From positions 62,001-126,000 of the forward strand of contig CAJXRQ010000001.1 of NCBI GenBank assembly GCA_913060505.1: a DNA stretch of 64,000 nucleotides, in the 5' to 3' direction. Below are positions 1-8,340 of the stretch, one piece after another. This DNA is from an uncultured Desulfovibrio sp. Its GTDB lineage: Bacteria; Desulfobacterota; Desulfovibrionia; Desulfovibrionales; Desulfovibrionaceae. Every line of letters begins with the position of its first letter. Position 1 is the stretch's first letter. Below the pieces are notes generated by a model. That model saw only the letters and a program-made list of their open reading frames with translations, did not search any database and had not been told where the DNA came from. The translations under genes were made by a program, and so were the position numbers.

Positions 1-519
1 CTGGCAAGGATGATGGTCACGGCTTTCGAGCTTGAAGGGCCTGTGGCTGTGCGATATCCGCGTGGAACCGGCGTGGGGGCGGATGTTGATCCTGATCCGA
101 AGCCCATTCCCGTAGGGGAAGGCGAAATTTTGCGCACCGGCAAGGACGTTCTTGTGGTCGCACTGGGATCACGGGTTTACCCGAGCATGGAGGCGGCTCT
201 CGAATTGGCCGAGGAAGGTATTGAGGCCGCCATATTCAATGCGCGGTTCATCAAGCCCTTGCCGGAAAAGCAACTCCGGGCGCTTGTAGCCGAGTATGAC
301 CGCATCCTGATTGTTGAAGAGAATTCACTGGCTGGCGGTTTCGGTTCCGCTGTTCTGGAATTCCTGAGCGACAATCACCTCCTGGACGGCCTTACAGTCA
401 ATCGGCTTGGCCTTCCCGATTCTTTTGTGGAGCATGGTACACAGGTGCAGCTCCGCGCTCTGGTTGGTGTTGACAAGCAGGGGATAAAAGAAGCTGTCGA
501 GGAACTTGCCAAAGCATAG
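1..519 (+). CDS. dxs: 1-deoxy-D-xylulose-5-phosphate synthase, C-terminal part (cut by window start)
   Basis: This is the 3' end of the thiamine-diphosphate enzyme that condenses pyruvate and glyceraldehyde 3-phosphate in the first step of the MEP isoprenoid pathway. The frame is open from base 1, so the gene begins upstream of the window. Visible are the end of the pyrimidine-binding domain (AVRYPRGTGVG) and the whole transketolase C-terminal domain (VVALGSRVYPSMEAAL, FNARFIKPLPEKQL, EENSLAGGFGSAV, LGLPDSFVEHG). It ends at TAG 517-519, just before a bidirectional hairpin terminator that separates it from the convergent SEC-C gene. The C-terminal domain matches the family closely; the catalytic N-terminal part cannot be judged here. 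Confidence 0.95.
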   Translation: MARMMVTAFELEGPVAVRYPRGTGVGADVDPDPKPIPVGEGEILRTGKDVLVVALGSRVYPSMEAALELAEEGIEAAIFNARFIKPLPEKQLRALVAEYDRILIVEENSLAGGFGSAVLEFLSDNHLLDGLTVNRLGLPDSFVEHGTQVQLRALVGVDKQGIKEAVEELAKA

Positions 520-535
520 TTTGTTATTCATGCAC

Positions 536-573
536 AAAAAAGCCGTGCACTCCCATGAGTGCACGGCTTTTTT
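536..573. terminator. Bidirectional rho-independent terminator between dxs and the ychJ-like gene
   Basis: A perfect 12-bp stem (AGCCGTGCACTC at 541-552, GAGTGCACGGCT at 557-568) with loop CCAT is flanked by an A-run on the left and a T-run on the right (567-573). It can therefore stop transcription from both convergent genes. Confidence 0.9.
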
Positions 574-595
574 GTGTGTATTGTTCAGCCTTGCG

Positions 596-1081
596 TTAGC
601 GGCCGCAGCACTTCTTGTATTTTTTGCCGGAACCGCAGGGGCATGGTTCATTGCGGCCTATCTTGGTCTCGTTTCGCACCGTGACTGGAGGGAGCATGTA
701 GCCCTCGACATAGTACCACTTGCCGTCCTGCTTGCGGAACGTCGAATGTTCACGGTGTTCCTGTATCATATTTTTCTGCTTGAACTTGGCAGCAAAGGAA
801 ACTTCTCCTTCGTCGTCGTCCTCGGTGCCCTTGCGGGTGTCCATGATGGTCAGGCCAAGCCATTCCGAATTCTCGGCCCAGGAACGTATGGCATCATCGT
901 CGTGTTCGGACAGCTTTTCCGGAATCAGTGTGGATTTGAGATATTCAAGACTATTGATTGCATAAGCCGTGTAGCGGGAACGCATCAGGGCTTCCGCAGT
1001 CGGGGCCGGGGTGGTTCCATCGATATGGGGGCCGCAACAGGCGTCAAGGGCTTTGCCGGACCCGCAGGGACATTGAGACAT
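596..1081 (-). CDS. YchJ-family SEC-C motif protein
   Basis: A 161-residue cytosolic protein with a zinc-binding SEC-C motif at each end ([13 protein letters not shown] near residues 4-16; [13 protein letters not shown] at the C-terminus). Between them is the NTF2-like YchJ core ([31 protein letters not shown]). The length agrees with E. coli YchJ (about 150 residues). The biochemical role of the family is unknown; SEC-C motifs resemble the zinc tail of SecA. The ATG at 1081 is chosen because AAGGAG lies 7 nt upstream (1089-1094) and the first zinc motif starts at once. The frame stays open further upstream without family similarity. Confidence 0.88.
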   Translation of the reverse strand: MSQCPCGSGKALDACCGPHIDGTTPAPTAEALMRSRYTAYAINSLEYLKSTLIPEKLSEHDDDAIRSWAENSEWLGLTIMDTRKGTEDDDEGEVSFAAKFKQKNMIQEHREHSTFRKQDGKWYYVEGYMLPPVTVRNETKIGRNEPCPCGSGKKYKKCCGR

Positions 1082-1186
1082 GATCTGACTCCTTGCAGTA
1101 TTTGCGCGGACAGTACTCAAACATACACACTTGTCAACGGAAAAAGCGGGTTGCCGTTTCGGGGCCTGGCGTGGCATCATGTCAAT

Positions 1187-1618
1187 ATGAGTGAAATGAT
1201 TCAAATAAATGAAAGGGTTTCCATTCCTGCAAAGGAGCTGACGTTCAAGTTCAGCCGGTCGCCGGGACCGGGAGGACAGCACGTAAATACCACGGCTACC
1301 AAAGTGACGGTTTTTTTTGATATCGAGAAAACCCGGAGCCTGACGGAATTGCAAAAAATGGTTGTTAAGGGAAAATTGCGCAGACGCATCGACAAAAGCG
1401 GCGTTCTGCGTATCAGTGTGCATGACTTCCGTTCGCAGAAAAGAAACCGGCAACTGGCTGTGGACCGGTTTGTGGAACTGATGGACCAGGCTTTGGAAAC
1501 CGTGGCAAAGCGTAAACCGTCCATGCCGTCGCTTGGTTCATTGTATCGGGACAGGCGCGTAAAACAGCGCCGAAGCCAGGTAAAACGCATGCGGCGCAAG
1601 CCTTCCTTGGATGATTGA
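1187..1618 (+). CDS. arfB: Alternative ribosome-rescue factor / peptidyl-tRNA hydrolase ArfB
   Basis: A 143-residue stand-alone release-factor-like hydrolase that frees ribosomes stalled on non-stop mRNA. The catalytic GGQ is at residues 29-31 ([11 protein letters not shown]), followed by the conserved [20 protein letters not shown] segment. The C-terminal tail is strongly basic ([23 protein letters not shown]), as ArfB needs to enter the empty mRNA channel. It lacks the codon-recognition domains of RF1/RF2, which supports ArfB rather than PrfH. The residue after the GGQHVN motif is Thr where many relatives have Lys. The start could also be the ATG at 1196. It is a single gene, divergent from the ychJ-like gene. 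Confidence 0.9.
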   Translation: MSEMIQINERVSIPAKELTFKFSRSPGPGGQHVNTTATKVTVFFDIEKTRSLTELQKMVVKGKLRRRIDKSGVLRISVHDFRSQKRNRQLAVDRFVELMDQALETVAKRKPSMPSLGSLYRDRRVKQRRSQVKRMRRKPSLDD

Positions 1619-1643
1619 TTCGTACTGGTGGGATATGTTGGAC

Positions 1644-1679
1644 AAAAAAACGATCGAAGGCCGAAGCTTTCGATCGTTT
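1644..1679 (-). terminator. Rho-independent terminator for the small gene at 1709-1915
   Basis: An 11-bp inverted repeat (AAACGATCGAA at 1648-1658, TTCGATCGTTT at 1669-1679) is followed, reading on the minus strand, by a T-run (A-run 1644-1650 on the plus strand). It lies between the 3' ends of arfB and the small minus-strand gene. Confidence 0.8.
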
Positions 1680-1708
1680 ATGGATTGCTTTCTGTAGTTT
1701 CTGATTTG

Positions 1709-1915
1709 TTAGCCATCTCCAAGGTCTCCGGATACGGCTTGAACAAGATTTCCATTGGCATTGTAAGTCGCCGTAGCTTCGATCCTGACAAGTTGCCGTG
1801 CAAGTCCGGGGTTTTCAAAAACTTTACGGCGTAGCCTCAGCTTCCTGATGTTCTTCATCTCCTGCGACAGGTCAGACCTGTCTTGGGTGGGACGGACTCC
1901 TGATAATTCCATCAT
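1709..1915 (-). CDS. Small hypothetical protein (68 residues)
   Basis: I do not recognise this protein. It is a basic, hydrophilic 68-residue product (MKNIRKLRLRRKVFENPGL, then ATATYNANGNLVQAVSGD) with no signal peptide, membrane segment or metal motif. The case for a real gene is its signals: a strong AAGGAGG (1922-1928) six bases before ATG 1915 and its own hairpin terminator. GTG 1918 is an alternative start but sits too close to the Shine-Dalgarno site. It stands alone, with about 90 bases to the next gene upstream on the same strand. Confidence 0.6.
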   Translation of the reverse strand: MMELSGVRPTQDRSDLSQEMKNIRKLRLRRKVFENPGLARQLVRIEATATYNANGNLVQAVSGDLGDG

Positions 1916-2009
1916 CACAAACCTCCTTGTTTGTTTAACGTATTATCTTTATCGACAAAAACGCAAAAAACTTTAGGCTTGTTGTTTATTGATGGGATAC
2001 AGATGTTTA

Positions 2010-2282
2010 TTAATCCTTGTCTTTCCAGTTCCACCATTTGCAGCGCTCAGGGTCTTTTTCGTCGTTGGTAACGAAATTTACGGCGCAACGGAATACATAG
2101 AGCACACATCGATCCACGTGGCATCCTTCAAGCGCCATGAGGCTGCGGTATATGGCTTCGGGGTCTTTGTCGCGCAGGTCTTCCCTTGAGCGGAATCCCA
2201 AACGGTATAAATCGTCCGCAAGGCTCGGTCCGACTCCCGGAATATGTTGGAAGTCTTCAATTGCGGCATCACGATCCGGCAT
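2010..2282 (-). CDS. Helix-hairpin-helix protein of the Cdd1 / 'pathogenicity locus' family
   Basis: A 90-residue protein with a single helix-hairpin-helix at residues 10-35 (FQHIPGVGPSLADDLYRLGF). It is followed by the family-specific stretch (RSREDLRDKDPEAIYRSLM, VDRCVLYVFRCAVNF). This HhH fold normally binds DNA non-specifically; the cellular role of Cdd1-like proteins is not established, and the family name does not show virulence. The start codon comes two bases after the hemC stop, so it is translated from the fmdB-hemC transcript. Confidence 0.85.
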   Translation of the reverse strand: MPDRDAAIEDFQHIPGVGPSLADDLYRLGFRSREDLRDKDPEAIYRSLMALEGCHVDRCVLYVFRCAVNFVTNDEKDPERCKWWNWKDKD

Positions 2283-2284
2283 GG

Positions 2285-3223
2285 CTATTTAACCCCTTCC
2301 CGCTGATACACGTCCCGAAGAATTTCGTCGCCGCCTGCGGCCAGCACGTCCTTGGCAAGGCCCATGCCCAGTTCCCAGGCATCGTCGACACCGCCGACCA
2401 CTTCAAGGCGGATAGGGCGCGAACCGTCCGTGTCCGCTACAAAGCCTGTCAGTCTCAGCGTATTGCCTTCGATTTCGGACCATGCCGCGATGGGAACCTG
2501 GCATCCGCCGTCAAGCCCGGTAAGAAAGCCGCGTTCTGCCAGAACCTGATGCTTGGTATGATCATGGTTGAGGAAGGCCAGCATATCCATGACTTCTTCA
2601 TCCTCGACGCGGTATTCGATGCCCAGTGCGCCTTGTGCCACTGCGGGCAGGAAGTCGGGCGGGGCGAGGATTGTCTGCTTGGGAGCGGAAAGTCCCAGAC
2701 GCCGTAATCCCGCCGTGGCAACGACAATGGCGTCGAACTGGCCGTCCAGCAGTTTATTGACTCGGGTGTCCAGATTGCCACGGAGTGATTCTATTTTCAG
2801 GTCAGGACGCAGCATGGCCAGTTGGGACTGACGGCGCAGGCTGGAAGTTCCCACGACAGCTCCTTCCGGCAGGCCTTCCAATCCGCTGTATTTGACGGAG
2901 AGCAGGGTGTCGGTCGGTTCCTCGCGTTCTGGAATGACTCCTACTTCAAGGCCGTTCGGCAGTTCAGTCGGTACATCCTTCATGGAATGAACCGCAATAT
3001 CTGCCCGGCCATCCAGCAGGGCTTCCTCGATTTCCTTGACGAAGAGGCCCTTCCCCCCGACCTTTGCCAGTGGCACGTCGAGGATTTTATCACCCTTTGT
3101 TTTTATTTTCAGCAGTTCGACCGCAAGGCCCGGATATTCCTTTTTCAGGCACGCGGAAATATGTTCGGCTTGCCACAGGGCGAGCTTGCTGCCGCGTGTG
3201 GCAATGACGATGGTTTCCTTCAT
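2285..3223 (-). CDS. hemC: Hydroxymethylbilane synthase (porphobilinogen deaminase)
   Basis: This cytosolic enzyme polymerises four porphobilinogens into hydroxymethylbilane for siroheme, haem and corrinoid synthesis. All 312 residues match the family: N-terminal [15 protein letters not shown], the substrate-binding [21 protein letters not shown] and [10 protein letters not shown]. The dipyrromethane cofactor cysteine is C241 in GLDGGCQVP. It lies 36 bases downstream of the FmdB-like gene and two bases upstream of the HhH gene. Co-transcription with them is inferred from spacing. Confidence 0.96.
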   Translation of the reverse strand: MKETIVIATRGSKLALWQAEHISACLKKEYPGLAVELLKIKTKGDKILDVPLAKVGGKGLFVKEIEEALLDGRADIAVHSMKDVPTELPNGLEVGVIPEREEPTDTLLSVKYSGLEGLPEGAVVGTSSLRRQSQLAMLRPDLKIESLRGNLDTRVNKLLDGQFDAIVVATAGLRRLGLSAPKQTILAPPDFLPAVAQGALGIEYRVEDEEVMDMLAFLNHDHTKHQVLAERGFLTGLDGGCQVPIAAWSEIEGNTLRLTGFVADTDGSRPIRLEVVGGVDDAWELGMGLAKDVLAAGGDEILRDVYQREGVK

Positions 3224-3259
3224 GAATGATCCTCTATGGGGTCGGAGTGTGTTCGGATA

Positions 3260-3523
3260 TCAGCTGCCGCAACTGGAGCAATCGCCGCCCGAGCAACCCG
3301 AGCACGGGGAACTGCTGCTGAAGCTTGGCCCGGAATCCGCATCGCCTCCGCCCGCAGAGGGAGCTCCCGTCGCTCCGGCGCCGAATTTGGCACGGCATGC
3401 GGACATGAGTTTTTCCGTTTTAGCGGATGAACATTTGGGGCATGCTGGGCACTCGTCACGATCGAACACTAATTCTTCGAATTCGTTGCCGCATTCATTG
3501 CAGCGGTATTCAAAAATGGGCAT
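3260..3523 (-). CDS. FmdB/CxxC zinc-ribbon regulatory protein
   Basis: An 87-residue protein with the FmdB N-terminal zinc ribbon (MPIFEYRCNECGNEFE, C8-C11 and C28-C31), then a Gly/Ser/Ala-rich linker and a Cys-rich tail (CSGCSGGDCSSCGS). Family members were named as putative regulators near formamidase or formylmethanofuran dehydrogenase genes, but most have no proven function. The ATG at 3523 is chosen because the zinc ribbon starts there and GGAG precedes it; longer reading adds unrelated sequence. It is the first gene of the hemC operon. Confidence 0.85.
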   Translation of the reverse strand: MPIFEYRCNECGNEFEELVFDRDECPACPKCSSAKTEKLMSACRAKFGAGATGAPSAGGGDADSGPSFSSSSPCSGCSGGDCSSCGS

Positions 3524-3582
3524 GAAACAACTCCGAATTTTTTTTGCCCCACGACAGACGGAAGTCGGAACAGGGCCGCATT

Positions 3583-3611
3583 GACATAGCGAAAAACAGA
3601 CTCTCTTGCAA
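3583..3611 (-). promoter_or_regulatory. Possible sigma-70 promoter for fmdB-hemC
   Basis: Reading on the minus strand, TTGCAA (3606-3611) is followed after 17 bases by TATGTC (3583-3588), about 60 bases upstream of the FmdB start. The -10 match is poor, so this is only a candidate. Confidence 0.35.
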
Positions 3612-3736
3612 CGATGGCTGGGCATTGAATTTTCCGCTATACTCAATAAGATTTACAATCCTGTGAACAGTCGTGTTTAACGGTAGTCTTTTGCCTGTAA
3701 ATCAGATATATTGAACAATAACCTAAACATGTCTAT

Positions 3737-4645
3737 ATGTTGAAGCGACAGATGGGAAAAGCACGACAGCAAGAGGCTGAAGAACCTGACTTCGGATGTC
3801 GGGGAATCGACAACGACCTGGAGATGCTTCAGTGCGTTTTTTCATCCAGACGCGAAATCAAGGTTGGCACAGGAACCACTCAGAAAAAGCATGAAACCCG
3901 CGTCCTGTGGTACGTTGAACAGATCGACGAACATTCTTACTCCATAAAAAAAATAAATCCTCATTTCGTGCCTGTTGGCGAAGCCTCCGTCATATCCTTT
4001 GACGAGCTTATGTCCGGATATTGCCCCGAGGTGGAATTGCATATGGGCAAGGTCGGACCGGCCATGCGTGAATTGCACGAAACCCTGGAACGCGGCGATT
4101 CGAACCGGGAAGACGGAGCGCTGAACAAGGCGGAATTGGAATATGGGCAAGCCCTGATTGTTGACGAACAGAACGTTCGTGCCATATTCGGCTTGGGCCT
4201 CGTTTATGCGGACCGCAAGGACCGGGAGAACGCCGCTGCCGTTTTCCGCCAACTCGTGGAAATGGAAGCCCCGTTTCAGGAGGAACACAAGCACCTTTTC
4301 AACGAATTCGGCATTGCCCTGCGCAAAGCCGACCTGCTTGACGAGGCTGTGGAGTACTATTCCAAGGCGCTGGGGGTTTCGGGCGATGACGACGATCATT
4401 TGTATTACAACATTGCCCGGGCACATTATGAACGCCATGACTGGGCGCAATGCCTGCAATCAATGACCCGCGCGCTTGAGATAAATGGAAAACTTGATGC
4501 TGCCCTGGATTTGTGCGAACTCATCAACGCCCTTGCTGAGAATGACGCCCTGCGCGAAAAATATCGAAAACCGCCGATTTCAAAGGAATCAGGGGCGCAG
4601 GTCGCCGATCTTTTGAAGACACATGGCCGGGACTCATCTTCCTGA
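3737..4645 (+). CDS. Tetratricopeptide-repeat protein
   Basis: A 302-residue soluble protein. The first ~120 residues are a non-repeat domain I do not recognise (VGTGTTQKKHETRVLWYVEQ). Residues ~130-270 form TPR-like helical hairpins (KAELEYGQALIVDEQNVRAIFG, EFGIALRKADLLDEAVEYYSKAL, HLYYNIARAHYERHDWAQCL). TPRs mediate protein-protein contacts; the partner is unknown. There is no signal peptide, so it is probably cytosolic. No strong Shine-Dalgarno site supports ATG 3737, and ATG 3752 (MGKARQ) is an alternative start. The next plus-strand gene follows after 74 bases and may be co-transcribed. Confidence 0.75.
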   Translation: MLKRQMGKARQQEAEEPDFGCRGIDNDLEMLQCVFSSRREIKVGTGTTQKKHETRVLWYVEQIDEHSYSIKKINPHFVPVGEASVISFDELMSGYCPEVELHMGKVGPAMRELHETLERGDSNREDGALNKAELEYGQALIVDEQNVRAIFGLGLVYADRKDRENAAAVFRQLVEMEAPFQEEHKHLFNEFGIALRKADLLDEAVEYYSKALGVSGDDDDHLYYNIARAHYERHDWAQCLQSMTRALEINGKLDAALDLCELINALAENDALREKYRKPPISKESGAQVADLLKTHGRDSSS

Positions 4646-4719
4646 TCACAGATTTTTTTCAGACCGGCCAATATCCGGTGGCAAACTGCTGAATAATAAA
4701 TGTTACAAGAGTATATGCG

Positions 4720-5307
4720 ATGAAATTGGAAATTTCCCTGCTTGGAGAGTATTACATTCTGGGCCTTATCCATCTGGATCGGGTAACCATCAAGAACGGG
4801 ATGCGCGTTTATGGCTCCCGGGATTGGGCAGACGTACTCATGCGCCTTTCGGGCAGTGACGACTCCTCGGAAGTGGTGGCCGAGATAGAGAAAAAGACCG
4901 GAAGAAATATTCGCCGTGTCTATGGCAACTCCGGAGTCATCATGGGCGGCGATCATTTCAGCTTTGAAGTCTTCATGGATGGTGCGCCGCAGGATTTTGA
5001 CGAAGTGCGGGAAAAATGTTCACCCATAAAGCTTGGCAAAGTTACCAGAAATATGAGGGCAAGAGAGATTCTCGGTGTGTGCCGGGCAACGGGCATTGGC
5101 GGTATGACACTCTGCTGGGACGGGATTGAGAGTTTCGACCAGACCGAAATGCTGTTGGAGTGCCATGAACTGTCACAGGTGCTCAACGAACCGGAACCTT
5201 TCAATCTGGTGTTCAACATTTCCTATGCAGGAAAAAGTCCCGATTACCAGAAGCGGGAACAGCGGGAATCCCTTACTCCGCTCAAACATTTCTTCCACAT
5301 ATTATAA
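4720..5307 (+). CDS. Hypothetical protein, no recognised family (195 residues)
   Basis: I do not recognise this protein. It is hydrophilic, without signal peptide or membrane span, and opens MKLEISLLGEYYILGLIHLD. A Gly-rich loop (GNSGVIMGGDHFSF) and two cysteine-containing segments (EILGVCRATG, LLECHELSQ) are visible but do not form a known metal motif. Codon use resembles the neighbours, so it is likely a native gene. It follows the TPR gene at 74 bases and ends just before a strong terminator, which suggests the two genes form one transcript. Confidence 0.65.
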   Translation: MKLEISLLGEYYILGLIHLDRVTIKNGMRVYGSRDWADVLMRLSGSDDSSEVVAEIEKKTGRNIRRVYGNSGVIMGGDHFSFEVFMDGAPQDFDEVREKCSPIKLGKVTRNMRAREILGVCRATGIGGMTLCWDGIESFDQTEMLLECHELSQVLNEPEPFNLVFNISYAGKSPDYQKREQRESLTPLKHFFHIL

Positions 5308-5360
5308 ACAATGCATGAGGCTGGACAGCAGTCTCGGCATTGCCGGTGTTTTGAAATGAA

Positions 5361-5397
5361 AAAGCCCTGATCCGGGAAATGGATCAGGGCTTTCTGT
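5361..5397. terminator. Bidirectional terminator between the hypothetical gene and lon
   Basis: A 13-bp perfect stem (AAAGCCCTGATCC at 5361-5373, GGATCAGGGCTTT at 5381-5393) with a 7-base loop is flanked by A-rich sequence on the left and T-rich on the right. It serves the convergent hypothetical gene and lon. Confidence 0.88.
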
Positions 5398-5418
5398 TTT
5401 TCTGAATTGTGTTGGTGT

Positions 5419-7953
5419 TTATTTGGCTTTTGCCAGCGGCCAGACTTCTTCCACCCGCTCCACGGTGACAATTTTGATTTTCTTCCGCAGTTCCGCAGGA
5501 ATTTCATCAAGATCCTGTTTGTTTTGGGAAGGAATGATGACTTTTTTCATGTTTCGGGAAACTGCCGCAAGAATTTTTTCCTTGATGCCGCCAACGGGCA
5601 GAACCCGACCACGCAGGCTGATTTCTCCGGTCATGGCCACGTCCGGGTCCACCGGGGTGTTGGACAGGGCAGATATCAGGGCCGTGACCAGCGTTACACC
5701 CGCGGATGGTCCATCTTTGGGGGTTGCCCCTGCAGGCACGTGTACGTGGATATCGAATTTTTCGGCGAAATCCGGATCAATGCCGTACACATCCGCCTTG
5801 GCACGGGCCATGGAAAGGGCCGCCTGTGCGGATTCCTTCATGACATCGCCCAGTTTGCCGGTAAGTATGAGTTTGCCTTTGCCGGGCATGGAACTCACTT
5901 CCACATGCAGCATTTCGCCGCCGACAGGAGTCCAGGCCAATCCCATGGCCACGCCGGCAGGCAATGTCTTTTCCTTTTCATCGTCAATGAAACGGGGAGG
6001 GCCAAGCAGCTTGGAAAGGTTCTTGGCCGTAACCTTGAACGGTCCCTTTTCGCCTTCGGCTTTTTTTCTGGCCATTTTACGGCATACCGTGCCGATTTCC
6101 CGCTCCACATTACGCAGTCCGGCTTCCCGGGTATATTCACGAATAATACGCGCTACCAAGGCGTCGCTGATGGTCATCTCCCCATCCTTGAGACCGTTTT
6201 CACGGGTTTGACGGGGGATGATATAGCGCTTGGTAATCTCGCTTTTTTCCTGTGCGGTATATCCCGGGATGCGAATGGTCTCCATGCGGTCGCGCAGCGG
6301 ACCGGGAATGGTGTCCAGCACATTTGCCGTGCAGATGAACATGACCTTGGAAAGGTCAAAGGGCACGTTCAGGTAGTGGTCCGTGAATCCGAAGTTCTGC
6401 TCCGGGTCCAGTACTTCCAGAAGGGCCGAAGATGGATCACCCCGGAAGTCCGAGCCGAGCTTGTCGATTTCGTCCAGCATGATGACCGGGTTTCGCGTGC
6501 CGCATTGCTTGATGGCCTGAATGATGCGGCCGGGCATGGAGCCGATGTACGTTCTGCGGTGACCGCGAATTTCGGCTTCATCACGCATGCCGCCAAGGGA
6601 CATGCGATGGAACTTGCGTCCGAGGCTGCGCGCAATGGAACGTCCCAGCGAGGTTTTACCCACACCCGGAGGGCCTACAAAACAGAGAATGGGGCCTTTC
6701 ATCTTGGGATTGAGCTTGCGCACGGAAAGGTATTCCAGAATGCGTTCCTTGACCTTGTCCAGATCAAAGTGATCTTCGTCCAGAATGGTCTTGGCTTTTT
6801 TGATGTCCAGCCGGTCCCGGGAAATTTTTTTCCACGGCAGTTCGGTCATCCAGTCCAGATAGGTGCGGATGACCGTGGCTTCGGACGACTCGGAGTGCAT
6901 GGACTCCAGTCGGCGCAATTGCTTGAACGCCTCTTTCATGACATCTTTGGGCATGCCGGAGGACTCAATTCCCTTGCGGAAATCTTCGATGTCTTCGTTG
7001 TCGTCATGCTCGTCGCCCAGTTCCCGTTTGATGGCTTTGAGTTGCTCCCGAAGGAAGAAATCGCGTTGAGCCTTGTCCATGCCTTCCTTGGCGGAAGCCT
7101 GAATTTTGTTCTGCATGGAGGCCACTTCCACTTCCTTGACGAGTTGGTCGTTGACCTTCTCCAGCCGGACAATGGGATCGTAGCTTTCGAGAATTTCCTG
7201 GGCGTCGGCAACCTTGATGCGCAGGTTGGATGCGATGAGATCGGCCAGTCTGCCGGGATCGTTCACGTTGTTAAGAACGCTCATGATGTCGCTGGAGGAG
7301 ATGCCCCGCAGCCCCAATATCGTTTCGCTCTGTTCCCGTGAGGAGCGCATCAACGCTTCGTGTTCGGGAGTCATCTCGATGCTTTCCTGCTCCAGCAGAG
7401 GTTCCGCTTCCACAATGTGGTAGGGATCGTGGGAGGTGAACCGGCGCACTTTTGCCCGGGCCAAGCCCTGTACCAGAACCTTGAGCCTGCCGTCCGGCAT
7501 TTTCAGCATACGCATGATCATGCCGACCGTACCCACCTGATACAGGTCGTCCGGTCCGGGGTCGTCCACAGACTCGTCCTTTTGGGTCAGGATGAGGATA
7601 TATCTGTCGCCGGAAAGAGCTGCGTCCACGGCCTTCACGGATTTTTCGCGTCCTACGAACAGGGGCAGGATCATGTAATTGAACACCACGATGTCCCTCA
7701 CGGCCAGAACCGGAAGTTCGGAGGGAAGATCGAGAGACTGCACGCCGTTTCCATCCTCACTGTCGTGGAAGATCGCGCTGCCCCCCGGGCCGGCTGTCAA
7801 GGCCTCGATGAGATCCGGCAGTCCTTGGGAAGCCTTGTCTGCAGGCTTGCCTTGAGCCTTTTTTACGGGCTGCTTTTGTTGTGTCTCTCCGCCTTGGTGC
7901 TGTTTTTTACGCAGTTTGAGCGGTTTTATCGGAGTCTTTTTTTTCTTTTTCAA
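5419..7953 (-). CDS. lon: ATP-dependent protease Lon (LonA)
   Basis: An 844-residue cytosolic AAA+ serine protease for misfolded and regulatory proteins. An N-terminal substrate-binding domain (about 80-285) and coiled coil are followed by AAA+ with Walker A GPPGVGKTS (427-435) and Walker B IMLDEID (491-497). The protease domain has the Ser750-Lys793 dyad (PKDGPSAGV; GGIKEKI). It starts at TTG 7953, giving a Lys-rich tail (KKKKKTPIKPLKLRKK) and about 50 low-complexity residues ahead of the LON domain. No in-frame ATG gives a better start. Lon is often heat-inducible, but no promoter is obvious here. It lies 92 bases downstream of acyP, at the end of the lptE-holA-radC-acyP series. Confidence 0.97.
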   Translation of the reverse strand: MKKKKKTPIKPLKLRKKQHQGGETQQKQPVKKAQGKPADKASQGLPDLIEALTAGPGGSAIFHDSEDGNGVQSLDLPSELPVLAVRDIVVFNYMILPLFVGREKSVKAVDAALSGDRYILILTQKDESVDDPGPDDLYQVGTVGMIMRMLKMPDGRLKVLVQGLARAKVRRFTSHDPYHIVEAEPLLEQESIEMTPEHEALMRSSREQSETILGLRGISSSDIMSVLNNVNDPGRLADLIASNLRIKVADAQEILESYDPIVRLEKVNDQLVKEVEVASMQNKIQASAKEGMDKAQRDFFLREQLKAIKRELGDEHDDNEDIEDFRKGIESSGMPKDVMKEAFKQLRRLESMHSESSEATVIRTYLDWMTELPWKKISRDRLDIKKAKTILDEDHFDLDKVKERILEYLSVRKLNPKMKGPILCFVGPPGVGKTSLGRSIARSLGRKFHRMSLGGMRDEAEIRGHRRTYIGSMPGRIIQAIKQCGTRNPVIMLDEIDKLGSDFRGDPSSALLEVLDPEQNFGFTDHYLNVPFDLSKVMFICTANVLDTIPGPLRDRMETIRIPGYTAQEKSEITKRYIIPRQTRENGLKDGEMTISDALVARIIREYTREAGLRNVEREIGTVCRKMARKKAEGEKGPFKVTAKNLSKLLGPPRFIDDEKEKTLPAGVAMGLAWTPVGGEMLHVEVSSMPGKGKLILTGKLGDVMKESAQAALSMARAKADVYGIDPDFAEKFDIHVHVPAGATPKDGPSAGVTLVTALISALSNTPVDPDVAMTGEISLRGRVLPVGGIKEKILAAVSRNMKKVIIPSQNKQDLDEIPAELRKKIKIVTVERVEEVWPLAKAK

Positions 7954-8045
7954 GGTGATGGACCTCGTTTTCAGCGTGATTTAATGTCAATCTTCTATCA
8001 TAAGGCCACATTTCCTGTTGGCAAGAGGCCATGAAGCGGTTTTTT

Positions 8046-8318
8046 TCAGTATTTGACGGAAAATTTGTCGAATTTTTCTTTCGCAACTCCATGTTCTGCG
8101 TCAACCCGGGATACGCGCGCTAAAACCGGCCCTTCCCGCAAGAGTTCAATGAGTTTCTTCAGTGATGTATCCTTTCCCTGCGCCAGAATTTCCACACTGC
8201 CATCCGGGGTGTTGCGTACCCAGCCCTTCAAATCAAGGCGCGCGGCAAGATCCATGGTCCAAGCCCGAAAGCACACTCCCTGTACCATTCCTTGCACTGA
8301 CACCAGTACCTGATTCAT
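8046..8318 (-). CDS. acyP: Acylphosphatase
   Basis: A 90-residue cytosolic enzyme that hydrolyses acyl phosphates such as acetyl or carbamoyl phosphate. The signature is complete: VQGMVQGVCFR with the phosphate-binding Arg18, and LKGWVRNTPDGSVEI with catalytic Asn36. Length is typical. The ATG at 8318 is preceded by GGAGG four bases upstream; the longer frame lacks an earlier ATG. It begins 22 bases after radC ends, so it is probably co-transcribed with it. Confidence 0.93.
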   Translation of the reverse strand: MNQVLVSVQGMVQGVCFRAWTMDLAARLDLKGWVRNTPDGSVEILAQGKDTSLKKLIELLREGPVLARVSRVDAEHGVAKEKFDKFSVKY

Positions 8319-8340
8319 GCAGCCTCCATGCCTGCCGGGG

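Noticed and set aside
4080-4115. TTCGAA sequence resembling a tRNA T-arm
   Set aside because: It lies inside the TPR coding region and no cloverleaf can be drawn around it.
5407-7341. 644-residue open frame antisense to lon
   Set aside because: Shadow of lon; the sequence is His/Gly/Phe-rich, a common antisense artefact in GC-biased genes.
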